Below are positions 1 through 5,389 of a stretch of DNA of 6,592 nt, one piece after another; position 1 is the first letter of the stretch; each line of letters starts with the position of its first letter. Where the stretch lies: positions 1-6,592 of the forward strand of contig JAAZOW010000036.1 in assembly GCA_012797575.1 (NCBI GenBank). Direction: 5' to 3'. The translations under genes were made by a program, and so were the position numbers. This DNA is from Methanomicrobiales archaeon. Lineage in GTDB: Archaea > Halobacteriota > Methanomicrobia > Methanomicrobiales > Methanoculleaceae. Under the pieces are notes generated by a model, which saw nothing but the letters and a program-made list of their open reading frames with translations, was not told where the DNA came from and made no database searches.

Positions 1-135
1 GTGACCTGCAGGAATGAATTCATCAAGGGAGAGGGGGAGCAACATGGTTTGCTCCTGATTATAGGGTTTGAAGCCATCGACCCGAACCATAAGAACACCA
101 TTAAACCCTTCTTTGAGGATTTCTTACTCATATAA
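1..135 (+). CDS. Possible 3' end of an unidentified gene (partial)
   Basis: Reading frame 1 is open from the left edge to a TAA at 133-135, giving 44 residues that end in IKPFFEDFLLI. The other two forward frames are broken by early stops. The peptide reads like a globular protein C-terminus: a hydrophobic strand (HGLLLIIGFEAID) followed by an amphipathic stretch rich in Phe and Leu. The base composition is visibly lower in GC than the ATPase and platform genes downstream, which could mean foreign origin or simply non-coding DNA. I do not recognise the family and assign no function. A run of 44 codons without a stop is not rare, so a chance frame remains possible. Confidence 0.35.
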   Translation: MTCRNEFIKGEGEQHGLLLIIGFEAIDPNHKNTIKPFFEDFLLI

Positions 136-241
136 TTGGTGTTTATTCAATATAGTACTTTTGGAGAGTTATGTCCCAGCCTGTTCAGTAATGTTTGTAT
201 ATTCCCGGCTTACAAGTATCGGACGTATCCCCCCGAAGGAG

Positions 242-274
242 CAAGCTGTGTTCCTCATGGGAGGAACCGGCTTG
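242..274 (+). other. Strong hairpin (inverted repeat)
   Basis: The left arm 242-256 pairs with the right arm 261-274. CAAGC (242-246) pairs with GCTTG (270-274), T247 can wobble with G269, G248 pairs with C268, T249 is bulged, and GTTCCTC (250-256) pairs with GAGGAAC (261-267), closing on the 4-base loop ATGG. That is 14 pairs with one bulge. There is no T-run after it, so it does not look like an intrinsic terminator. It may be part of a structured RNA or a binding site; its direction of action is inferred only from the downstream + strand genes. Confidence 0.6.
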
Positions 275-297
275 AACGATATATCGGAGGCCCCAAG

Positions 298-387
298 ACC
301 GCGTCAAGAGAGCGGTTGAAGTCGGACGCACGGTGCATCGAGCCCGGCAAGGCGTGCTGATCCCACCATCTCTCGATCGAAACCGAC
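298..387 (+). other. Nested inverted repeats, possible structured RNA
   Basis: ACCGC (298-302) can pair with GCGGT (312-316) around a 9-base loop. Further on, GTCGG (321-325) can pair with CCGAC (383-387), and inside it GCACG (328-332) with CGTGC (353-357). A competing pairing of ATCGAG (337-342) with CTCGAT (372-377) also exists. With the hairpin at 242-274, these could form a compact multi-stem RNA of about 150 bases. I found no landmarks of RNase P RNA, SRP RNA, tRNA or a riboswitch that I know. Arms of 5-6 bases arise by chance in GC-rich DNA, so this is tentative. Confidence 0.25.
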
Positions 388-478
388 GTGGACCCATGAA
401 GATGATGATACAACAGACCGCGATCCCTCCCCAGGCGAGGAGTCCTGTGGGCGTGCCACCGGCGCGGATGCCACTACG

Positions 479-2095
479 ATGACATCAGGCGCTCCCCGGA
501 AGCAGTCTCTCCTCACCCACCTCTGGGGCCGGATCTGCTCCTTTCGAAGGAACATCGAGGCTGCGGGTGAGTACGATCCCGCAGTGCACGGCCCTCTCGT
601 GGAAGCGGCTCTTCCCCCGGACTACGAGGAGCTTGGCCGTTACTGGATCACCGAGGGCCTCTCGCTCGCCGTGATTGCCAGGAGCATCAGGACAAACCAG
701 ACAGAATACTTCCTCTTCGAGCCGCCCCTCTCAGACTTCGAATACGAGCTGCTCGAGCGGCTCTTTGACGATCTCCGTGACGTCCTGATCCTTGATGACC
801 ACGATATCATCTCCGACCGCCGGGCTGTCCTCTTCCGAAAGATGCAGAGCCTGCTCGCGGAGTATGGCCTCGTCCTCGACGATATCTCGGCCTTCAAGAT
901 CCACTACTACCTCGAGCGCAACTTCCTCGGCTGGTCACGCATCGATGCGTTGATGAGAGATCCCCGTATCGAAGATATCTCCTGCGATGGTACCAAGATT
1001 CCGCTCTTTCTCTACCACCGCAAGCACCAGAACATAAAGACAAACATTCACTTTGATGAACCAGCCTTGAACTCGCTCGCGATCACCCTCGCCCAACGTT
1101 CAGGAAAACATGTCTCGATCGGGAGCCCACTTGTGGACGCGACCCTCCCCGACGGTTCACGCCTGCAACTCACCTTCGGCAGTGAGATCACCACTCGGGG
1201 CACCTCGTTCACGATCCGGAAGTTTCGTGAAACACCGTTCACGCCCATCGAACTGATGGATACGAAGACGTTCGATGTGGACCAGCTCGTCTACTTCTGG
1301 ATGGCGATCGAGAACAATAAAAGCCTGCTCTTCGTCGGCGGCACCGCGTCAGGGAAGACCACATCGCTCAACGCGGTCGCACTCTTCATCCCACCGCTTG
1401 CAAAGATCGTCTCCATCGAAGATACCCGCGAGATCACGCTCTACCACGAGAACTGGGTTGCGACAGTCACGCGTGAGACAGTCTCGGAGGGGCTCGGCGC
1501 CACCATCAGGATGTTCGACCTCCTCAAGGCTGCGATGCGGCAACGTCCCGAGTACATCCTTGTCGGCGAGGTCCGGGGGAGTGAGGCCCTGACGCTCTTC
1601 CAGGCGATGAGCACCGGGCACACGACGTTCTCCACCATGCATGCTGGAGGCGTCGATGCAGCAGTCCACCGCCTGGAGAACGCGCCGCTCAACGTCCCGA
1701 GGAACATGCTCCAGGCGCTCGATGTCATATCGGTTCAGGCGCTCACTCACCGTGGGTACGATCGTGTGAGAAGGTGCCGGGAGATCGTTGAACTTGCCGG
1801 GATCGATCCGGTCACCGGCAGCCTCAAGGTGAACACGGTCTACGAGTACAACCCCGTTCCCGACACCTTCTCCTATTCAGGGCGATCACGGATCCTCACC
1901 GAGATCATGGAGTACCGCGGTTGGAGTCGGATCCGGCTTGACGAAGAGCTGCAGATCCGGCGGTCCGTCCTTCTCGCGATGCAGAGCCAGGATATCAGAG
2001 ATTATAGGGCGGTCGCCCGGATCATCCAGGTCTTCGCGATCGATCCTGACCGGGTGCTCGCTTCTCTCGACGACCTCAGCAGGCTGGTCCAGTGA
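479..2095 (+). CDS. Type II/IV secretion system ATPase (archaeal pilus/secretion motor, GspE/PilB/FlaI superfamily)
   Basis: A 538-residue cytoplasmic AAA-like ATPase of the secretion superfamily, expected to form a hexamer that hydrolyses ATP to drive pilin-like filament assembly or secretion through the membrane platform encoded next. Visible motifs in order: the archaeal N-domain signature SPLVDATLPDGSR (216-228) and the FTIRKF linker (ending at 249); Walker A GGTASGKT (287-294, Lys293); Asp box SIEDTRE (312-318, Glu314/Asp315); Walker B-like ILVGEVRG (360-367, Glu364); His box STGHTTFSTMHAG (378-390, His381 and His388). All key residues are intact and the length suits archaeal members. 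ATG 479 is chosen as the most upstream start; it lacks a clear Shine-Dalgarno. An alternative GTG at 584 would cut the YDP-x-x-HGPLV segment that I believe is family-typical. The frame stays open back to 320 without any ATG, GTG or TTG. The stop overlaps the next gene by 4 bases. FlaI is the nearest named relative, but no archaellum genes surround it, so a separate pilus or secretion machine is more likely. Confidence 0.95.
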   Translation: MTSGAPRKQSLLTHLWGRICSFRRNIEAAGEYDPAVHGPLVEAALPPDYEELGRYWITEGLSLAVIARSIRTNQTEYFLFEPPLSDFEYELLERLFDDLRDVLILDDHDIISDRRAVLFRKMQSLLAEYGLVLDDISAFKIHYYLERNFLGWSRIDALMRDPRIEDISCDGTKIPLFLYHRKHQNIKTNIHFDEPALNSLAITLAQRSGKHVSIGSPLVDATLPDGSRLQLTFGSEITTRGTSFTIRKFRETPFTPIELMDTKTFDVDQLVYFWMAIENNKSLLFVGGTASGKTTSLNAVALFIPPLAKIVSIEDTREITLYHENWVATVTRETVSEGLGATIRMFDLLKAAMRQRPEYILVGEVRGSEALTLFQAMSTGHTTFSTMHAGGVDAAVHRLENAPLNVPRNMLQALDVISVQALTHRGYDRVRRCREIVELAGIDPVTGSLKVNTVYEYNPVPDTFSYSGRSRILTEIMEYRGWSRIRLDEELQIRRSVLLAMQSQDIRDYRAVARIIQVFAIDPDRVLASLDDLSRLVQ

Positions 2096-4032
2096 TCCTG
2101 CCTGCCTGCACATGGATCAAGCGTTTCACCCGCAGACTGATAGAGCGCGACCCCGTACGATACCGGGGCCTCCGCGAAGACCTTGTTGCGGCAAACCTCG
2201 GCGTCACCCTCGACCGCTACCTTCAGAAGACATTCCTTGTCTCCGGTCTCTTTGGCGCCTTCTGGGCTGCTTTAACATTCGTCGTGCTCCGATTTGCAGC
2301 CTTCCCGCAGGCGAGCATCAGCATCTACAATATCTTCGCCATCCACCCCCCGGAGTTCGTGCTGGTAGATCCCATGGTTGGTATCCTGCAGATCATCGTG
2401 AGCGTGGTGATCTTCATCCTTGCTGCTTATGTCGCCTCCTTCTTCTTCCTGAAGTATCCGTCCCTCGTAATGAAGAACCGGGAGACCCGAATCAACCTGC
2501 TACTCCACCACGCCGTCGCCTACATGTATGCCATGCGCCAGGGCGGAGCGGAGATGATGGTCATCTTCCGGGCGATCAGCAGAAATTCAGCGATCTATGG
2601 TGAGGCGGCCCATGAGTTCCGGCGCATTGTCCGGGTTACCGATTATTTCGGTTACGATATGATCTCGGCGCTCCGGCACCTTCAGGAGACGACTCCGTCG
2701 GAGAAACTGCGTGAGTTCCTCCAGGATCTCATCTCCGTTGTCGAGAGCGGGGGAGACGTGACTGACTTCCTGGAGACCCGGGTCCGCATCTATCAGGAGG
2801 AGGCCCGGTTCGAGCAGAAGACCTTCCTCTCCACGCTCCAGCTCGTAGCCGAAGCCTACGTGACGCTCTTTGTTGCCGGCCCGCTCTTCATCATCATCGT
2901 CATGGTGGTCATGGGGTTTATGAGCAGCACGCCCATCCTGCAGCTCTCGATCATCATCTACCTCCTGGTCCCGGTCGGCTCACTCTTCTTCATCCTCTTT
3001 CTTGATGCAGTCTCGATCAAGACTGAGGGGATCGAGCAATACACCGGAGCCCACTGGCTCAACGAGTTCGATGACGTCCGGATCGAAGAACGGATCGGCG
3101 ACGAACCGCTGATCAGACAGCTGCAGTACTACGACCGCGTCCGAAATCTCCGGACTTTCCTGCGCCACCCTCTCCAGGCGTTCCTCATCAAGCCAAACCG
3201 GACGCTCTACGTGACGGTGCCGGTTGCGCTCGTATATGTCGCCCTCGTCTTCTATACGGTTCCTGCCTACCCCGATCTCGAGGTCTTCATCGATGTGCTG
3301 GACGACCATCTGGTCGTGGCACTCCTGATCGTCCTCATACCCTTCGGTCTCTTCTACCATCTCTGGCAGAAGAAGGTGATGGCGATCGAGGCGAGCATCC
3401 CCGATTTTCTGGACCGACTTGCTGGTATCAATCGGGTTGGCCTGACACTCGTGCAGGCGATAGCGATCCTTGAGAAGGCAAACCTCGGGGTGCTCTCCTA
3501 CGAGATCAAAAAGATCAAGCGCGACCTTGAGTGGGGTGCGAGCATCCAGGAGGCGCTCATCCGGTTTGAAGAGAGGATACGCACCCCTGCTATCGCTCGG
3601 GCGGTCACCCTGATCACGACGGCGAACAGGATGACGGGGAGTATCGGCGACGTCCTGAGCATCGCGGCCCGCGATGCCACGATGTCAGAGACCCTCAAGC
3701 GTGAGAGACAGGCGGATATGTTCATCTACGTCGCCATCGTCTACCTGGTCTTCATCGTCTTCCTCTTCGTCGTGATCGTCATAGATATCCGATTCCTCTC
3801 CGTGCTATCCGTGACCGATTCCCTGACCCTCACCGGTGCGGTCACCTCGACGCCTCTTGAGAGTGTCACCATCGCGACCTTCGAGCGCCTCCTCTACCAC
3901 GCTTGCCTGATTCAGGCGCTCTTCTCAGGCCTCATCGCCGGTGCGATGGGAGAAGCCTCGATCCGTGCGGGCGTCAAGCACGCCTCTGTGATGATCTTCA
4001 CAACACTTGTGGTGTTCAACGTCTTCCTGTAG
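2092..4032 (+). CDS. Type II secretion system F-domain membrane platform protein (TadC/FlaJ/PilC-like, two domains)
   Basis: A 646-residue polytopic membrane protein that would form the inner-membrane platform contacted by the ATPase. It holds two F-type domains. The first is at about 135-275, with the cytoplasmic helical stretch RQGGAEMM (149-156) to ESGGDVTDFLE (218-228) followed by membrane helices near 254-277 and 284-306. The second is at about 435-565, with LDRLAGINRVG (440-450), GSIGDVL (516-522) and a helix at 543-566. Other hydrophobic helices lie near 48-68, 97-121, 371-391, 406-424, 605-619 and 630-646; nine in all by eye. Single-domain relatives have about 300 residues and FlaJ-type proteins about 560, so this is a long double version. 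The start is GTG 2092, within the GTGA that also holds the ATPase stop, which implies translational coupling; the nearby ATG at 2112 is out of frame. The pair is certain to be one operon. No pilin gene follows, so the cargo is unknown. Confidence 0.93.
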   Translation: MILPACTWIKRFTRRLIERDPVRYRGLREDLVAANLGVTLDRYLQKTFLVSGLFGAFWAALTFVVLRFAAFPQASISIYNIFAIHPPEFVLVDPMVGILQIIVSVVIFILAAYVASFFFLKYPSLVMKNRETRINLLLHHAVAYMYAMRQGGAEMMVIFRAISRNSAIYGEAAHEFRRIVRVTDYFGYDMISALRHLQETTPSEKLREFLQDLISVVESGGDVTDFLETRVRIYQEEARFEQKTFLSTLQLVAEAYVTLFVAGPLFIIIVMVVMGFMSSTPILQLSIIIYLLVPVGSLFFILFLDAVSIKTEGIEQYTGAHWLNEFDDVRIEERIGDEPLIRQLQYYDRVRNLRTFLRHPLQAFLIKPNRTLYVTVPVALVYVALVFYTVPAYPDLEVFIDVLDDHLVVALLIVLIPFGLFYHLWQKKVMAIEASIPDFLDRLAGINRVGLTLVQAIAILEKANLGVLSYEIKKIKRDLEWGASIQEALIRFEERIRTPAIARAVTLITTANRMTGSIGDVLSIAARDATMSETLKRERQADMFIYVAIVYLVFIVFLFVVIVIDIRFLSVLSVTDSLTLTGAVTSTPLESVTIATFERLLYHACLIQALFSGLIAGAMGEASIRAGVKHASVMIFTTLVVFNVFL

Positions 4033-4073
4033 CCCGGACATCAATGGAAGCGGACCAACATCTCCCGTGTATC

Positions 4074-4108
4074 CTGGCGTGCGGTCGATGTTCTATTTCA
4101 TACGCCAG
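4074..4108. repeat. Inverted repeat downstream of the motor operon
   Basis: CTGGCGT (4074-4080) and ACGCCAG (4102-4108) are perfect reverse complements separated by 21 bases. It begins 41 bases after the platform gene stop, so it could be a 3' end structure or transcription terminator, but there is no T-tract after the second arm and the loop is long. Function uncertain. Confidence 0.35.
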
Positions 4109-4292
4109 AGCACCCGGTTATAGAATTTGTGCTGAGGCCGCCTGATCCTTCGTCGAGACAGCGGAAAGCCCCTCCCGCTCATCTTCCCGAAATCTGGCCT
4201 GCCTGCATCATCTCCTGTACCCGAGGCGCCATCTCCAATCAGCGGAACCCAAGATCGTGCTCCATGAGTCTTTCCGGGCTGCTACGATAGGG

Positions 4293-4300
4293 TTTTATAT
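4293..4300 (+). promoter_or_regulatory. TATA box of the zinc-ribbon gene
   Basis: TTTTATAT closely matches the archaeal TATA consensus and stands out from the GC-rich surroundings. Its centre is about 39 bases before the ATG at 4336; initiation about 25 bases downstream would give a short leader of roughly 10-15 bases that still includes the Shine-Dalgarno site at 4324-4329. Confidence 0.65.
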
Positions 4301-4323
4301 CCATCCCTCCAGATATCCCATCT

Positions 4324-4329
4324 GGTGAT
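4324..4329 (+). promoter_or_regulatory. Shine-Dalgarno site deciding the zinc-ribbon start
   Basis: GGTGAT is complementary to the 3' end of archaeal 16S rRNA and lies 6 bases before the ATG at 4336. It supports this short gene as real and fixes its start. Confidence 0.75.
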
Positions 4330-4335
4330 GAACCC

Positions 4336-4488
4336 ATGTGTACGGTCGGTGGACCTGTCGATATCGAGTTTGATGAGCGGGTGAAGGGCAAGAACTACCG
4401 TTGCAAGGAATGCGGCGAACGATTTAAGGGCATCGGAAAGCGGCCAATGTGTCCGAGCTGCCAGTCTGAAGATGTCGAAGAAGCCTGA
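4336..4488 (+). CDS. Small zinc-ribbon protein, 50 residues
   Basis: An ATG at 4336 opens a 50-residue frame ending with TGA at 4486-4488. The protein has two CxxC knuckles, Cys23-x2-Cys26 (CKECG) and Cys39-x2-Cys42 (CPSC), 12 residues apart. This is the classic four-cysteine zinc ribbon, with basic residues between the knuckles (RFKGIGKRP, 29-37). Such ribbons often bind nucleic acids or proteins, but no specific role can be assigned. A TATA box and a GGTGAT Shine-Dalgarno at correct spacing strongly support expression. An extra cysteine at position 2 is outside the ribbon. It overlaps the next gene by 17 bases in another frame, so the two are probably co-transcribed. It is easily missed by gene finders because of its size. 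Confidence 0.85.
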   Translation: MCTVGGPVDIEFDERVKGKNYRCKECGERFKGIGKRPMCPSCQSEDVEEA

Positions 4489-5008
4489 GGGCGGTGATTC
4501 GTCTGAATCACCCTCCCGGGTAGGCGGGACGATCATCCCCCTCAGGGGGGAACCTCTGCTCATCAGGGGAAGCCACTCTCTTCTGCTCATAGGAAAAGCC
4601 GGCTCTCGGTTTTCCCTCTGCATCGAGACCCCTGACGACGAGTACTGCCAGGGAGTCGACCCCGACGATCTGGTCGTAGTCTCCATGCCGGAAGGCGGTC
4701 CGGTCGAACAGGCGCGCATGATGCTTGAACTGGTCCGGCAATACCACATCCCGCTTATCGTTCTCCCGAAAGACCATCCCGGGTCAAGACGGCTGTCGAT
4801 GGTGGTATCGGTCGCACCAGAGATCCTGCTCGCCTGTGACATCCGGCGGGGGACTCATCCTGAACAACATCTCCTCTGCTCATCGCCGGAGCTCTCCGGG
4901 CTCCTGCTTGCCGGGATTCCCGGCGGTGTTATGCTAAGGCACCTCCCCCCCGGAGCCATAATAACGCACCTCGTCGCCGAGAAATACTCGACGGACAAAC
5001 AACAATAA
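4472..5008 (+). CDS. Unrecognised conserved-looking protein, 178 residues
   Basis: A soluble, probably alpha/beta protein that I do not recognise. Residues 1-20 are polar and probably disordered (Ser, Gly, Glu rich). Hydrophobic strand-like stretches follow at 36-41 (SLLLIG), 67-71 (LVVVS), 94-98 (PLIVL) and 110-121 (MVVSVAPEILLA), alternating with helix-like segments such as 78-91, as in a small Rossmann-like fold. GIPGG (148-152) is a glycine-rich turn near the C-terminal end. No signal peptide or transmembrane helix is evident. ATG 4472 lies inside the zinc-ribbon gene, 17 bases before that gene's stop, without a good Shine-Dalgarno, which fits translational coupling. The TAA at 5006-5008 touches the TATA box of the ATP synthase operon. 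Coding character is supported by the long GC-rich frame and the coherent protein pattern; function is unknown. Confidence 0.8.
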   Translation: MSKKPEGGDSSESPSRVGGTIIPLRGEPLLIRGSHSLLLIGKAGSRFSLCIETPDDEYCQGVDPDDLVVVSMPEGGPVEQARMMLELVRQYHIPLIVLPKDHPGSRRLSMVVSVAPEILLACDIRRGTHPEQHLLCSSPELSGLLLAGIPGGVMLRHLPPGAIITHLVAEKYSTDKQQ

Positions 5009-5014
5009 ATATAT
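5007..5014 (+). promoter_or_regulatory. TATA box of the ATP synthase operon
   Basis: AAATATAT sits in an AT-rich stretch just after the stop of the 178-residue gene. Initiation about 25-27 bases downstream of its centre would fall near 5036-5038, giving a leader of about 22-24 bases before ATG 5060 that contains the GGAGG site. The position argues for an independent promoter for the H-I operon. Confidence 0.65.
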
Positions 5015-5049
5015 GCTTATTTTCATCAAATATTCATGAGCCGTGAGAA

Positions 5050-5054
5050 GGAGG
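5050..5054 (+). promoter_or_regulatory. Shine-Dalgarno site deciding the ahaH start
   Basis: GGAGG within AAGGAGGG lies 5 bases before ATG 5060, a near-ideal site. It points to 5060 rather than the in-frame ATG at 5036, which would sit at or before the predicted transcript start and has no such site. Confidence 0.75.
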
Positions 5055-5059
5055 GTTTG

Positions 5060-5389
5060 ATGAAGACCGATGTCCTGAAAAGCATCAGGGAGACTGAAGA
5101 AAAGTACCAGGAAATGATCCGTGATGCGCAGGCCGAGAGGAAGAAGAGCCTCTCTGATGCCGAGCTTGAGGCTGAAAACCTGGTCCAGAAGGCAGAGAAA
5201 GATGCCAGGGATCACAGGAATCAGCGTCTTGTGGATGCACGAGCCGAAGCGCAGAACAGATATGCAGAGATCATCAAGGAAGGTGAGGCGCGCGCAGAGA
5301 CGCTGAAAGCCCAGGGGAATAAGAACCACGCAAAAGCTGTAGACTTCGTTGTTTCGCGGTTTAGGGAGCGGCTGCATGTTAAGGCCTGA
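5060..5389 (+). CDS. ahaH: A-type ATP synthase subunit H
   Basis: A 109-residue highly charged protein, almost all alpha-helical with a long heptad-like coiled coil from about residue 5 to 95. It is rich in Glu, Lys, Arg and Ala (for example IRETEEKYQEMI and EAENLVQKAEKDARD). This is the character and length of the archaeal ATP synthase H subunit, which pairs with subunit E to form peripheral stalks that hold the catalytic head against rotation. The identity rests mainly on position: the next gene is clearly subunit I, and H-I is the usual first pair of archaeal atp/aha operons. Start 5060 is preferred for its GGAGG site; the in-frame ATG at 5036 would add 8 residues (MSREKEGL). The 3' end overlaps ahaI by 14 bases. 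Confidence 0.85.
   Translation: MKTDVLKSIRETEEKYQEMIRDAQAERKKSLSDAELEAENLVQKAEKDARDHRNQRLVDARAEAQNRYAEIIKEGEARAETLKAQGNKNHAKAVDFVVSRFRERLHVKA

Larger units (their letters stand above)
136..478. other. Intergenic region / putative leader of the motor operon
   Basis: No convincing protein gene is seen. The first part (about 100-175) is AT-rich, with TATA-like stretches near 130-136 (CATATAATTGG) and 149-155 (CAATATAG) that could be promoter elements, though neither is a strong archaeal TATA consensus. From about 220 the sequence turns GC-rich and carries nested inverted repeats (annotated separately), plus a perfect 10-base palindrome CGATATATCG at 277-286. No clear Shine-Dalgarno sits within 15 bases of the ATPase ATG at 479; the closest purine run is GAGGAG at 437-442, too far away to act on that start in an unfolded RNA. 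Short overlapping frames here have no family features. Confidence 0.5.
4033..4335. other. Intergenic region between motor operon and zinc-ribbon gene
   Basis: About 300 bases without a convincing gene on either strand. It holds a 7-base inverted repeat with a 21-base loop (4074-4108), no long T-run, and at its right end the TATA box and Shine-Dalgarno for the zinc-ribbon gene. On the minus strand only very short frames occur (for example a 17-codon one between about 4180 and 4235), with no family features. Confidence 0.6.

Noticed and set aside
242..274. Intrinsic transcription terminator
   Set aside because: The hairpin is strong but no T-run follows it.
68..319. Short forward frame upstream of the ATPase
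   Set aside because: It has no Shine-Dalgarno and no recognisable motif, and it runs through the strong hairpin at 242-274; a chance frame is more likely.
479..2095. Naming the ATPase FlaI (archaellum motor)
   Set aside because: The motifs fit the wider superfamily equally well and no archaellum gene is present in the window.
1938..2603. Plus-strand open frame of 221 codons spanning the ATPase/platform junction
   Set aside because: It is rich in Pro, Arg, Ser and Cys, typical of an out-of-frame reading of GC-rich DNA, and it overlaps two well-supported genes.
2980..3360. Acidic minus-strand frame of 126 codons
   Set aside because: It is antisense to membrane-helix coding sequence of the platform gene; the Asp/Glu/Val-rich pattern is what the complement of that sequence produces.
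4282..4842. Long minus-strand open frame of 186 codons
   Set aside because: It lies opposite the zinc-ribbon gene and the 178-residue gene, whose promoter, Shine-Dalgarno and CxxC motifs are convincing; the translation is Ser/Arg-rich and shows no family features.
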